Below are positions 28,874 to 36,654 of a stretch of DNA of 64,000 bases, in pieces (within the stretch, counting starts at the first letter, position 1; each line of letters opens with the position of its first letter). The stretch is from NCBI GenBank assembly GCA_947073515.1, contig CAMTMC010000005.1, positions 1-64,000 on the forward strand, in the 5' to 3' direction. The position numbers and the translations under genes were made by a program. Origin of the DNA: an uncultured bacterium (lineage in GTDB: Bacteria > Bacillota > Clostridia > Oscillospirales > Oscillospiraceae). The notes under the pieces were generated by a model. The model had not been told where the DNA came from, made no database searches, and worked only from the letters and a program-made list of their open reading frames with translations.

Positions 28874-30762
28874 CCCCGGGCCTCCTCCAGCTGGGCGGAC
28901 AGCTCCTCCCAGCGGCCATAGAGCCTTAAAATTTCCTCCTCCAGGGCCTCCCGCTGTTCATACAGCTCCTGGAGCTTCAGATAGTCGGCGGCGGCCTCCT
29001 CCATCCTCTGGGTGAGGTCGTACATCTCTTCCTCCGCCTTGGCCACCGCCCGCTCGGCGGCGGCCACCTCCTTCTCCAGATTCTTGGTGCCGCCGGGGCG
29101 CTTGGGCTTCTCCTTCTTCTCCTCCCGGACGGGGGCGGCGGGGGACACCTGTTTCCGGGCCTTCATGGCCTGGAACTGGCTGTAAGTCCCCCGGAAATCG
29201 GTGATTTTCCCGCCCTCCAGCATCCAGATCCGGGTGGCGAAGCGGTCAATGAAGTACCGGTCGTGGGAGACGAAAAGCAGATTGCCCTCGTACTCCTCCA
29301 CTGCCTCCTCGATCCACTCCCGGCTCTGGATGTCCAAGTGGTTGGTGGGCTCGTCCAAAATCAACAGGTTGATTTTTGCGTCCATGAGCATACACAGCCG
29401 CAGCCGGGACTGCTCCCCGCCGGACAGGGCGGACACCGGCTTGAACACGTCCTCCCCCCGGAATTTGAAGGAGGCGAGCCGGTTCCGGGCGGTCTGGGCG
29501 GTGCAGTCCAGGTCATACAGCATGGTGTCCACCAGCGAGCGCTCCGGGTGGTCGAAGTGGATGATCTGGGGCAGGTATCCCACCCTCACGGTGGGGCCCT
29601 GGCGGATTTTCCCGCCGTCCGGCTCCTCCTCCCCCATCAGAATCTTGATGAGGGTGGATTTGCCCGTCCCGTTGTCCCCCAGCAGGGCGATGCGCTCCCC
29701 GCCGGCCACCTCCAGGTTCACGCCAGAAAACAGGGCGCGCTCCCCGAAGGACTTTTCCAGGTTTTTGATGGTGAGCACCTCGTCCCCCCGGAACTCCCGC
29801 TCCCCGAAGCGGACAGACATCTTTCGGTCCTTCCGGGGCCGGTCGGTCACCCGCATCCGCTTGATGCGCTTCTCCATAGACTGGGCCCGCTTGAAAATCT
29901 TGTCATTGCCCGAGTAGGCCCAGATCCGCAGTTGGGCAGCCGCCTTCTCCAGCTGCTCAATTTTGGCCTGCTCCTTCTCATACTGGCGCAGCTGCTCCTC
30001 ATACCGCCGCTCTTTCTCCACAGCGTAGAAGGAATAGTTGCCGGCGTAAAACTCCGCCTTGCCCTCCTTGATCTCCACCACCCGGTCCACCACCGTGTCC
30101 AGGAAGTACCGGTCGTGGGAGACGGCCAGAACGGTGCCCTTGAATTTCTCCAGGTACTCCTCCAGCCACTCGGTGGCCCGCAGGTCCAGATGGTTGGTGG
30201 GCTCGTCCAGCAGGAGGATGTCCGTGTCCTCCAAAATCAGCCGGGCCAGGTTGACCCGGGTCTTCTCCCCGCCGGAGAGCTGGTCAAAGTCCCGCTCCCG
30301 CATATCCTGGGGGATGGACAGGCCACCGCACACCTTGTTTTTCCCGGTGTCTGTCTCATAGCCGCCCCCGGCCTGAAAGGCGGCGGACAGCTTGTCGTAC
30401 CGGGCCAGCAGGGCGGCGCCGCTCTCCCCGGCGGACATCCGCTTCGTGAGGGCGGCCATCTCCTCCTCCATGTCCCGCAGGGACTGGAAGGCGGTGTCCA
30501 GCACGTCCTCCACGGTGTAGCCCGCCGGGTACACCGGGATCTGGGAGATGAGCCCCACCCGCTTGTTGGGGGCGATGGCCACCTCCCCCTCGTCGGGATG
30601 GACCACCCCGGTGAGAATCCGCAGGAGGGTGGTCTTGCCGCAGCCGTTGGGGCCCAGCAGGCCCACCCGCTCCCCGGTGTCCACCTGGAAGGTGAGGCCG
30701 TCCAATATTTTTTTGCCGACCTCAAATTCTTTCACCAGGCCGGATACGGAAATGTCGATCAT
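28870..30762 (-). CDS. ABC-F family ATPase (ribosome-associated type)
   Basis: A 630-residue soluble tandem ABC ATPase without membrane domains. The first Walker A is GPNGCGKTT (about 38-46), signature LSGGEKTR, Walker B ILLLDEPTNHLD. An arm/linker of basic residues follows (about 245-320). The second domain has GDNGTGKST, LSGGEQSR and LILDEPTNHLD. A C-terminal coiled coil (about 560-630) completes a Uup/YdiF-like layout. ABC-F proteins act at the ribosomal exit site in translation control or antibiotic protection. This one looks like a housekeeping member rather than a known resistance factor. It is followed by YdcF with a 4-base overlap. Confidence 0.93.
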   Translation of the reverse strand: MIDISVSGLVKEFEVGKKILDGLTFQVDTGERVGLLGPNGCGKTTLLRILTGVVHPDEGEVAIAPNKRVGLISQIPVYPAGYTVEDVLDTAFQSLRDMEEEMAALTKRMSAGESGAALLARYDKLSAAFQAGGGYETDTGKNKVCGGLSIPQDMRERDFDQLSGGEKTRVNLARLILEDTDILLLDEPTNHLDLRATEWLEEYLEKFKGTVLAVSHDRYFLDTVVDRVVEIKEGKAEFYAGNYSFYAVEKERRYEEQLRQYEKEQAKIEQLEKAAAQLRIWAYSGNDKIFKRAQSMEKRIKRMRVTDRPRKDRKMSVRFGEREFRGDEVLTIKNLEKSFGERALFSGVNLEVAGGERIALLGDNGTGKSTLIKILMGEEEPDGGKIRQGPTVRVGYLPQIIHFDHPERSLVDTMLYDLDCTAQTARNRLASFKFRGEDVFKPVSALSGGEQSRLRLCMLMDAKINLLILDEPTNHLDIQSREWIEEAVEEYEGNLLFVSHDRYFIDRFATRIWMLEGGKITDFRGTYSQFQAMKARKQVSPAAPVREEKKEKPKRPGGTKNLEKEVAAAERAVAKAEEEMYDLTQRMEEAAADYLKLQELYEQREALEEEILRLYGRWEELSAQLEEARG

Positions 30763-30765
30763 CGC

Positions 30766-30795
30766 TTGTCTCCAAGTTCTCTTATGTGGTATGAT
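30766..30795 (+). promoter_or_regulatory. Promoter of mtnA
   Basis: TTGTCT (30766-30771), 18 bases, TATGAT (30790-30795), in the 78-base gap between the divergent ABC-F and mtnA genes. Confidence 0.55.
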
Positions 30796-30840
30796 AGGGG
30801 AAACCGGTTCCCAACTTTTTCAATAAAGGAGGCCCGCCTT

Positions 30841-31851
30841 ATGGAGGCCATTCGCTGGAGGGACAACGCCCTCTATCTCTTAGACCAGACCCGCCTGCCC
30901 GCTGAGGAGCGCTGGCTGAAGTACACCGACTACCGCCAGGTGGCCCGGGCCATTGAGACGATGGTGGTCCGGGGCGCGCCGGCCATCGGCGTCACGGCGG
31001 GCTACGCCATGGCGCTGGCCGCCCGGGAGATCGGGGACCACCCGGATTTCCTGGACGCCATGGTAAAGGCCAAGGAGCTCCTGGCCGCCACCCGCCCAAC
31101 GGCGGTGAACCTGTTCTGGGCGCTGGAGCGGATGGAGCGGTGCTGGCGAACCCATGGGGCCGGCCTGCCCCGGCTGGAGGCGGAGGCCCGGGCCATCCAC
31201 CAGGAGGACATCCGGATGAACCAGGATATGGGCCGGGCGGGGGCGGAGCTGGTCCCCCAGGGGGCCCGCATCCTCACCCACTGCAACGCCGGCGCCCTGG
31301 CCACCGGGGGCTACGGCACCGCCCTGGGGGTCATCCGGGCCGCCCACAGCCAGGGCAAGGTGTCCATGGTGTACGCCGACGAGACCCGCCCCCTCCTCCA
31401 GGGGGCCAGGCTCACCGCCTATGAGCTGGCGCGGGATCAGATCCCGGTCACCCTGATCTGTGACAATATGGCGGGGGCGCTTATGGCCCAGGGGAAGGTA
31501 GATTTGGTGGTGGTGGGCTGCGACCGCATGGCCGCCAACGGGGACTTCGCCAACAAAATCGGCACCTACTCCCTGGCGGTGCTGGCGAAACACCACGGCA
31601 TCCCCTTCTACACCGCCCTGCCCTCCTCCACCATTGACCTGTCCCTCCCCGACGGGGGACAGATCCCGGTGGAGGAGCGGGCCGGGGAGGAAATCTCCTC
31701 CTTCGCCGGCGCCCGGACCGGCCCCGGCGGCGTCCCCACCTGGAACCCCGCCTTCGACGTGACCCCTCACCAGCTGCTTACGGCGGTAATCACGGAGCGG
31801 GGCGTCCTGCGCCCCCCCTTCGCGCAAGGCCTGTCCAAATTTCTGACTTAA
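30841..31851 (+). CDS. mtnA: S-methyl-5-thioribose-1-phosphate isomerase
   Basis: A 336-residue enzyme of the methionine salvage pathway, isomerising methylthioribose-1-phosphate to the ribulose form. The catalytic cysteine is Cys148 in THCNAGALATGGYGTALG and the catalytic aspartate is Asp228 in VGCDRMAANGD. VVRGAPAIG near residue 42 is the family N-terminal motif. AAAGGAGG lies nine bases before ATG 30841. No other mtn genes are nearby, so it may serve a partial pathway. The stop codon TAA is overlapped by the end of a foldback repeat starting at 31850. Confidence 0.95.
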   Translation: MEAIRWRDNALYLLDQTRLPAEERWLKYTDYRQVARAIETMVVRGAPAIGVTAGYAMALAAREIGDHPDFLDAMVKAKELLAATRPTAVNLFWALERMERCWRTHGAGLPRLEAEARAIHQEDIRMNQDMGRAGAELVPQGARILTHCNAGALATGGYGTALGVIRAAHSQGKVSMVYADETRPLLQGARLTAYELARDQIPVTLICDNMAGALMAQGKVDLVVVGCDRMAANGDFANKIGTYSLAVLAKHHGIPFYTALPSSTIDLSLPDGGQIPVEERAGEEISSFAGARTGPGGVPTWNPAFDVTPHQLLTAVITERGVLRPPFAQGLSKFLT

Positions 31852-32008
31852 AACCTGTATTCACAGGCGCAAACGGCCGTCCAAGCGGGAGTTTTGCCGC
31901 CCCGTTGGGAAATTTTGAAATCCGCCCGGGATTCCGGCGATTTCCCGTCTTGCGGGCCAGACAAACTTCCTCGCTCATCCGGCATTTTCCCTTATAAATA
32001 CCGGTTCT
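31850..32008 (-). repeat. Foldback repeat element, copy 1 (inverted)
   Basis: This 159-bp segment matches the elements at 36492 and 41101 in the opposite orientation, closest to the 41101 copy. Its ends are imperfect inverted repeats (AAAACCTGTATTCACAGG and the complement of AGAACCGGTATTTATAAG). The two halves are complementary along most of their length. It begins on the second base of the mtnA stop codon and ends eight bases before the mtnA terminator, separating stop from terminator. No supported gene lies within it. Confidence 0.85.
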
Positions 32009-32016
32009 TAGAGGAG

Positions 32017-32042
32017 GGAGCGGCGTCTCGCCGCTCCTTTTC
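32017..32042 (+). terminator. Terminator between mtnA and murF
   Basis: GGAGCGGCG and CGCCGCTCC form a 9-bp stem with a 3-base loop, then TTTTCT. It ends at the murF stop codon. Confidence 0.8.
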
Positions 32043-33434
32043 TCATGCCTCCGCCGTCAGCTCCAGCAGCCGGGCGGTCAGCTCCTCCAGCTTCATGCCC
32101 CGGGAGGCCTTCAGCAGAATGGTGCTGTCCGGACGGACGATCCGGGGCAGGAGCTCCATGGCCCGGGCTTGGGTGGGACAGTGATGGACTTCCGGCACCC
32201 CGGACTCCCGGGCCCCCTGGGCGATGTGCTCCGACAGGGGCCCCACCGCCACCAGACAGTCAATCTTCAGCCTGCCCAGGCACTCCCCCACACCGGTGTG
32301 GAGAGCGGGGGCAAAGGGGCCCAGCGCCAGCATATCCCCCAGGATGGCCATCTTACAGCCGCCCTGGCTGTCCGCCAGCACACTGATGGCCGCCCGCATG
32401 GACTGGGGGTTAGCGTTATAGGTGTCGTCCAAAATGGTGATCCGGTCGCCCCGGCGCAGGATGTTCATCCGCATCCGGGTGGGGACAAAATGGCTGATCC
32501 CCTCCTGAATCTGGTCGGGGGTGAGGCCGAACCGCTCCCCCACCGCCACGGCGATGAGGGTGGGGTAGACCATGTGCTCCCCCAGGGCGGGGATCCGGGC
32601 CTCCCGGTCCATGGCCGGGGTGGTGATCCGGCAGTGGATGTGGCTCATCCCGTCCCCCCCGGTGACCTGGGCCCGGTAGTCCATCCCCTCCCCCTGGCCG
32701 CAGAAGACGGCGGGGACAGGGGCCCTCCCCCGGAGGGTGGACAGCAGGGCGTCGTCCCCGTTGAGGACCAGCAGGCCGTCCTTCTGGATGTGGGGCAGCA
32801 GCTCACACTTGGCCTTAAAAATATTCTCCCGGCTGCCCAGGCTCTCAATGTGGGCGTCACCGATGTTGGTGATGACCCCCACTTGGGGCTTGACAATCTC
32901 CCCCAGGTAGTCGATCTCCCCGAACTTGTCCATCCCCATCTCCAGCACGCAGACCTGGTGGGTGTGGTCCAGATTCAGCAGAGTGAGGGGCAGGCCCACG
33001 TCGTTGTTGAAGTTGCCCTCGGTCTTCAGGACCTTATACTTGGCCCCCAGCACGGCGGCCAGCATGTCTTTGGCGGTGGTCTTGCCCACGCTGCCCGTCA
33101 CCGCCACAAAGGGGATGGGGAACCGGGCCTTGTACCAGGCCGCCAGATCCCGGAGGGCCCGCTGGGTGGAGGCCACCTTCACGTAGTATTTCCCGGGAAG
33201 AAACCGGGGGGGCTCCAGGGCGGTGAGACAGCCCGCCGCCCCGCCCCGGAGGGCCTGGTCGATATAGGCGTGGCCGTCGAACCGCTCCCCCACCAGGGGG
33301 ATGAACAGGGCCCCGTCATGGATGTTCCGGCTGTCGGTGTCCACCTGGGACACCGGGGCGCTCAGATCGGGGAAGTCCCCCAGCAGGGCGCCGTCCACCG
33401 CCTCCAGCAGCTGGGCCAGTGTGATGGTATCCAT
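32043..33434 (-). CDS. murF: UDP-MurNAc-tripeptide:D-Ala-D-Ala ligase
   Basis: A 463-residue ATP-dependent Mur ligase adding D-Ala-D-Ala to the cytosolic peptidoglycan precursor. The ATP loop is GSVGKTT (114-120). The family segments TEGNFNNDVGLPLTLLNL, LEMGMDKFGEI, ITNIGDAHIESLGS and DDTYNANPQSM are all present, the last being MurF-specific. The N-terminal domain of about 80 residues begins with the TDSRNIHDGALFIPL substrate motif. It lies three bases after ddl, which makes the dipeptide it consumes. Confidence 0.96.
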   Translation of the reverse strand: MDTITLAQLLEAVDGALLGDFPDLSAPVSQVDTDSRNIHDGALFIPLVGERFDGHAYIDQALRGGAAGCLTALEPPRFLPGKYYVKVASTQRALRDLAAWYKARFPIPFVAVTGSVGKTTAKDMLAAVLGAKYKVLKTEGNFNNDVGLPLTLLNLDHTHQVCVLEMGMDKFGEIDYLGEIVKPQVGVITNIGDAHIESLGSRENIFKAKCELLPHIQKDGLLVLNGDDALLSTLRGRAPVPAVFCGQGEGMDYRAQVTGGDGMSHIHCRITTPAMDREARIPALGEHMVYPTLIAVAVGERFGLTPDQIQEGISHFVPTRMRMNILRRGDRITILDDTYNANPQSMRAAISVLADSQGGCKMAILGDMLALGPFAPALHTGVGECLGRLKIDCLVAVGPLSEHIAQGARESGVPEVHHCPTQARAMELLPRIVRPDSTILLKASRGMKLEELTARLLELTAEA

Positions 33435-33437
33435 CGT

Positions 33438-34487
33438 TTAAAGCCCCCCCTTCCTCGCCTCCAGAGAGGCCCGGATGATGGTCTCGCACAGGGTCGGGTA
33501 GTCAATGCCCGCCGCCGCCGCCTCCTGGGGCACCAGGCTGGTGGGGGTCATGCCGGGCAGGGTATTGATCTCCAGAAAGTACAAGGTTCCGTCCCCGGTG
33601 ACCATAAAATCCGCCCGGGCGTACACCGACAGGCCCAGGGCCTGGAACACCGCCACGGCGGCCTGGCCGGCCCGCTCCTCCCACTGAGCGGGAATCTGGG
33701 CGGGACAGACCTCCTGGGTGGCGCCGGGCTGGTACTTATTGGCGTAGTCATAAAACCCCACCTTGGGGATGATCTCAATGGAGGGCAGGGCCCGGCCCTC
33801 CAGCACGGCCACAGACAGCTCCCGGCCAGAGATATACTCCTCGATCACGGTGCGCCCCCCCAGCTTCACGCTCTCCGCCAGGGCGTTCTCCAGCTCCGCC
33901 CGGGTGTTGACGATGTACACCCCCACAGAGGAGCCGCTGGCAATGGGCTTCACCACCGCCGGAAGGGCGGCGCGCGCCACCAGTTCCGGGATCCTCTCCT
34001 CCGTCACGGTGACGGTCTCCCACCGGGGGGTCTTCACCTGGCCGGCCACCAGCCGCTTGGTCAGATCCTTATCCATGGCAATTGCGGAGGCCAGGCAGCC
34101 CGACCCGGTGTAGGGCACGCCCAGCAGATCCAGGGTGGCTTGGATACGGCCGTCCTCCCCGCAGGTGCCGTGGAGGGCTAGATAGACGATGTCCGCCCCC
34201 TGGCACAGCTCCAGCACCCCGGGGCCGATGGCCGACCTGCCGCCGGACCGCCGCCGGGCCCACAGGGCCCCCAGATCCGGGGCCTGGCGGTCCACCCGCT
34301 TAAACTCCTCGGGAATGGGGGCGGCGTACAGATCCGCCCCCTCCTCATGACCGTCCAGGCCAAAGAACAGGTCCACCAGGGCGGCCTGATGGCCCTTGTC
34401 CCGCAGGGCCTGGCACACCAGGGCCCCGGAGGACAGGGACACATTGCGCTCCGGGCTCAGTCCCCCGGCCAGCACCAGTATTTTCAT
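33438..34487 (-). CDS. ddl: D-alanine--D-alanine ligase
   Basis: A 349-residue ATP-grasp ligase forming D-Ala-D-Ala. Signature 1 is HGTCGEDGRIQATLDLLGVP and signature 2 lies in YARADFMVTGDGTLYFLEIN, then TLPGMTPTSLVPQ. The ATP-binding segment VVKPIASGSSVGVYIV is clear. ATG 34487 is seven bases after GAGGTG; a TTG 15 bases earlier would place the site inside the gene. The ligand-pocket segment GFYDYANKYQPGATQEV lacks the usual E-x-K-Y form, so D-Ala versus D-Lac choice should not be assumed. It forms a tight pair with murF. Confidence 0.94.
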   Translation of the reverse strand: MKILVLAGGLSPERNVSLSSGALVCQALRDKGHQAALVDLFFGLDGHEEGADLYAAPIPEEFKRVDRQAPDLGALWARRRSGGRSAIGPGVLELCQGADIVYLALHGTCGEDGRIQATLDLLGVPYTGSGCLASAIAMDKDLTKRLVAGQVKTPRWETVTVTEERIPELVARAALPAVVKPIASGSSVGVYIVNTRAELENALAESVKLGGRTVIEEYISGRELSVAVLEGRALPSIEIIPKVGFYDYANKYQPGATQEVCPAQIPAQWEERAGQAAVAVFQALGLSVYARADFMVTGDGTLYFLEINTLPGMTPTSLVPQEAAAAGIDYPTLCETIIRASLEARKGGL

Positions 34488-34593
34488 AAAACAACACCTC
34501 AATCATCCGTGGATGGGCGCGGGGAAAGCCAGTATTTCAACCGGAACAGGCATACAGCGGCACAGGATACCACATTATATACACTAATAGGGT

Positions 34594-34622
34594 ATTTTAG
34601 CACATCTATCCAGAATACTCAA
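34594..34622 (-). promoter_or_regulatory. Promoter of ddl-murF
   Basis: On the minus strand TTGAGT, 17 bases, TAAAAT. A TATAAT nearer the gene is an alternative -10. The leader is about 100 nt. Confidence 0.5.
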
Positions 34623-34655
34623 CCGGTGGGGGAAAAGTTTTCACGCTATTTTAAT

Positions 34656-34684
34656 TTGACAGCGCCGCCCTTTTCTTGTATCAT
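34656..34684 (+). promoter_or_regulatory. Promoter of rnpB
   Basis: TTGACA (34656-34661), exactly 17 bases, TATCAT (34679-34684). Initiation seven bases later coincides with the predicted 5' end of the RNase P RNA. Confidence 0.8.
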
Positions 34685-34691
34685 AAAATCC

Positions 34692-35052
34692 GGCAAGCAG
34701 GCTGGACAGCCGCGCGGCCGGGGCGAAAGGCCCGGCTGTGAGGAAAGTCCGGGCTCCGCAGGGCAAGGATAACGGGTAACACCCGCCGGGGGCGACCCCA
34801 GGAAAAGTGCAACAGAAATAGACTGCCCGGCTGGTCTTGGCCAGCCAGGTAAAGGTGGAAAGGTGAGGTAAGAGCTCACCCGATGGCGTGTGAAAGCGCC
34901 CATCGCTGTAAACTCTATCCGGAGCAACGCCGTGGAGGGACATACAGGCCGGCCCGGCCGTCCCGGGGAGGCGGCTTGAGCGCGCTGGCGACAGCGCGTC
35001 GAGATAGATGGCTGTCTTAAACGACAGAACCCGGCTTACAGGCCTACTTGCC
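34692..35052 (+). ncRNA. rnpB: RNase P RNA (bacterial type A)
   Basis: This is the catalytic RNA of RNase P, which removes 5' leaders from pre-tRNAs. The universally conserved blocks appear in order: GAGGAAAGTCCGGGCTC (34739 on, P4 5' strand region), GTGCAACAGAAA, AGGTAAAGGTGGAAAGGTGA, AACTCTATCCGGAGCAA, GAGATAGATGGCTGTC and GACAGAACCCGGCTTACAG near the 3' end. The ends GGCAAGCAGGC and GCCTACTTGCC pair to form helix P1 and define the limits. At about 361 nt the length is normal. The consensus promoter sits directly upstream. The helix pattern looks like ancestral type A rather than the Bacillus type B, but this was judged by eye. Confidence 0.95.
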
Positions 35053-35130
35053 TCCGTCCAGACGCTGTCTGGGCGGCCACAGGGGCAAAATCCGCTGCCC
35101 CCGCCGAATGAAATGAAAGGAGTACCACGC

Positions 35131-36132
35131 ATGAAAAAATCCCAAATCGCCGCCGCGCTGGCCCTCACCAGCTGCCTGGTCATCGGCGCGGCCGCCGCGA
35201 ACATGAACAGCCAGCCCCACAATGTCACAGCTACCTTCCGGCCCGACATGACCCTCCAGTTCAACGGCACCCCCTATACCATCCGGGATACCAACGGGGA
35301 TGTAGTCTCCCCCCTGGTATACAACGGAACCACTTATCTGCCCCTGTCCTCCCTGGGCCAGATGTTGGGCGTCCAGGTGTCTTGGGATGGAGCTACCCAG
35401 ACGGTAATCATCGGAAACCAGCCTGCCAGCGGCGGCAACCAGCCTTCCGGTAGCACCTTCATTGGTGAGGCGAAGGCCAAAGAGATCGCCCTAAGCCACG
35501 CCGGGGTGGCCTCCAGCGCCGCCACCTTCCTCCAGCTCCACCTGGACTGGGAGAATGGCCGCCAGGTCTACGATGTGGAGTTCTGGTCCGGCACCACGGA
35601 ATACGATTATGAGATCGACGCCATTACCGGCGATGTGGTCTCCTTTGACCAGGACATTGAGAACTACACGATCCCCCCCGCCGGCAACTTCATCGGTGAG
35701 GAGAAAGCCAAAGAGATCGCCCTGAACCACGCCGGGGTGGCCTCCAGCGCCGCCACCTTCTCCCAGGTCCGGCTGGACTGGGAGAACGGCCGCCAGGTCT
35801 ACGATGTGGAGTTCTGGTCCGGCACCACGGAATACGACTATGAGATCGACGCCGCTACCGGCGATGTGGTCTCCTTCGACCAGGATATCGAGAACTACAC
35901 TATCCCCCCCGCCCCCACCCAGCCCTCCACCGGCAGTTATATCAGCCGGGACCAGGCCGCCCAGCTGGCCCAGAACCGGGCCCCCGGCGCCGTCCTGGTG
36001 AAGCTGGAGTTCGACATAGACGATGGCCGGGCCATCTACGAGGGGGAGCTCCGGCAGGGCCGCACCGAGTACGAATTTGAGATCGACGCCGTCACCGGCG
36101 AGTTCCTCCAGTGGTCCCAGGATCTGGATTAA
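35131..36132 (+). CDS. Exported protein with stalk domain and three PepSY repeats
   Basis: A 333-residue secreted protein. Residues 1-23 form a signal peptide (MKKSQIAAALALTSCLVIGA), ending near AAA-N. Residues 35-95 resemble the copper-amine-oxidase N-terminal 'stalk' domain (TYLPLSSLGQMLGVQVSWDG). Three PepSY-type units follow (about 110-186, 187-263, 270-333), each with IALxHAG-like then YDVEF...EYDYEIDAxTGDVVSFDQD patterns. Units 1 and 2 are a near-identical tandem duplication; unit 3 is divergent. AAAGGAG precedes ATG 35131. PepSY domains are thought to inhibit or bind proteases or ligands outside the cell; the target is unknown. Confidence 0.88.
   Translation: MKKSQIAAALALTSCLVIGAAAANMNSQPHNVTATFRPDMTLQFNGTPYTIRDTNGDVVSPLVYNGTTYLPLSSLGQMLGVQVSWDGATQTVIIGNQPASGGNQPSGSTFIGEAKAKEIALSHAGVASSAATFLQLHLDWENGRQVYDVEFWSGTTEYDYEIDAITGDVVSFDQDIENYTIPPAGNFIGEEKAKEIALNHAGVASSAATFSQVRLDWENGRQVYDVEFWSGTTEYDYEIDAATGDVVSFDQDIENYTIPPAPTQPSTGSYISRDQAAQLAQNRAPGAVLVKLEFDIDDGRAIYEGELRQGRTEYEFEIDAVTGEFLQWSQDLD
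35458..35919 (+). repeat. Tandem duplication of a 231-bp coding unit
   Basis: Two in-frame 231-bp copies (35458-35688 and 35689-35919) encode successive PepSY domains. By eye they are over 90% identical in DNA, including long runs of unchanged third positions, so the duplication is recent or kept alike by recombination. Confidence 0.85.
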
Positions 36133-36146
36133 ACACACGCTTTCCC

Positions 36147-36175
36147 GCCCCGGCCCAGGCCGGGGCGCCTCTTTT
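36147..36175 (+). terminator. Terminator after the PepSY gene
   Basis: GCCCCGGC and GCCGGGGC form a G/C-rich stem, followed by GCCTCTTTTT. Confidence 0.7.
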
Positions 36176-36232
36176 TCCCCGCTGCAAAGGCCCGGCTGTG
36201 GTATCATAGATCCCAAAAAGGAAGGGAAGCCT

Positions 36233-36493
36233 ATGAAATCCAACTCCGTTGCCCGGAAGGAGGCCGGCCTGTCCCAGGAAGATCTGGCCGCCCGTCTGAA
36301 CGTCACCCGCCAGACTATCTCCAACTGGGAGGGCAGGCTCCCCTACACAGAGATCAGCCTTTTCTGGCCCGTCACCCTCCCCATCTGGGGTATTTCCCTG
36401 ATGGCGTGCTATACTTCTGGGGATCTCCGAGGTCATCCGCCTGCTGGAGACAAAAAACCAGGGCTGACACCGTCAGCCCTGGTTTTTTCTTAG
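36233..36493 (+). pseudogene. Remnant of an XRE-type HTH regulator
   Basis: The frame from ATG 36233 (with GGAAGGG upstream) gives an intact Cro/CI helix-turn-helix for about 40 residues: EAGLSQEDLAARLNVTRQ then TISNWE. Normal family sequence then breaks down. GRLPYTEISLFWPVTLPIWG only loosely matches the expected 'G.syPdi..L..ls.lfgvsld' continuation. A further stretch reading EVIRLLETKN appears in another frame before the terminator. This suggests frameshifts and internal loss in a once longer regulator. The nominal 86-residue product may still bind DNA, but I regard the gene as decayed. Its terminator and a foldback repeat follow immediately. Confidence 0.6.
36452..36490 (+). terminator. 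Terminator after the decayed XRE gene
   Basis: A perfect 16-bp stem (36452-36467 with 36473-36488, core CCAGGGCTGA/TCAGCCCTGG) carries A/T runs at its base and a 5-base loop. The T-run ends three bases before the foldback element. Confidence 0.88.
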
Positions 36494-36654
36494 AACCGGT
36501 ATTCATAAGGAACAGTGGCGGATCAGCGAGAGATTCTGTCCGGCCAGCGAAGCGGGAAATCGCCGGAATCCTGGGTAGTTTTCCAGATTTCCCAACCATG
36601 CGGGCGGCAAAACATCCGCTTAAACGGCCGTTTGGGCTTATAAATACAAATTCT
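36492..36654 (+). repeat. Foldback repeat element, copy 2
   Basis: A 163-bp copy of the element also found at 41101 and inverted at 31850. It begins AGAACCGGTATTCATAAG and ends CTTATAAATACAAATTCT, which are complementary at 14 of 18 positions. The interior is more diverged than in the other two copies but keeps the internal pairings (GGGAAATC with GATTTCCC). Its last base is also the third base of the stop codon of the convergent YebC gene. It lies between a terminator and that stop codon. No gene is supported inside. Confidence 0.85.

Noticed and set aside
28870..30762. The ABC-F ATPase as an antibiotic-resistance determinant.
   Set aside because: Its layout is that of general Uup/YdiF-like proteins, with no leader peptide or resistance neighbours visible.
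32169..34181. A plus-strand 670-codon frame opposite murF and ddl.
   Set aside because: Antisense shadow with no domain and no ribosome-binding site.
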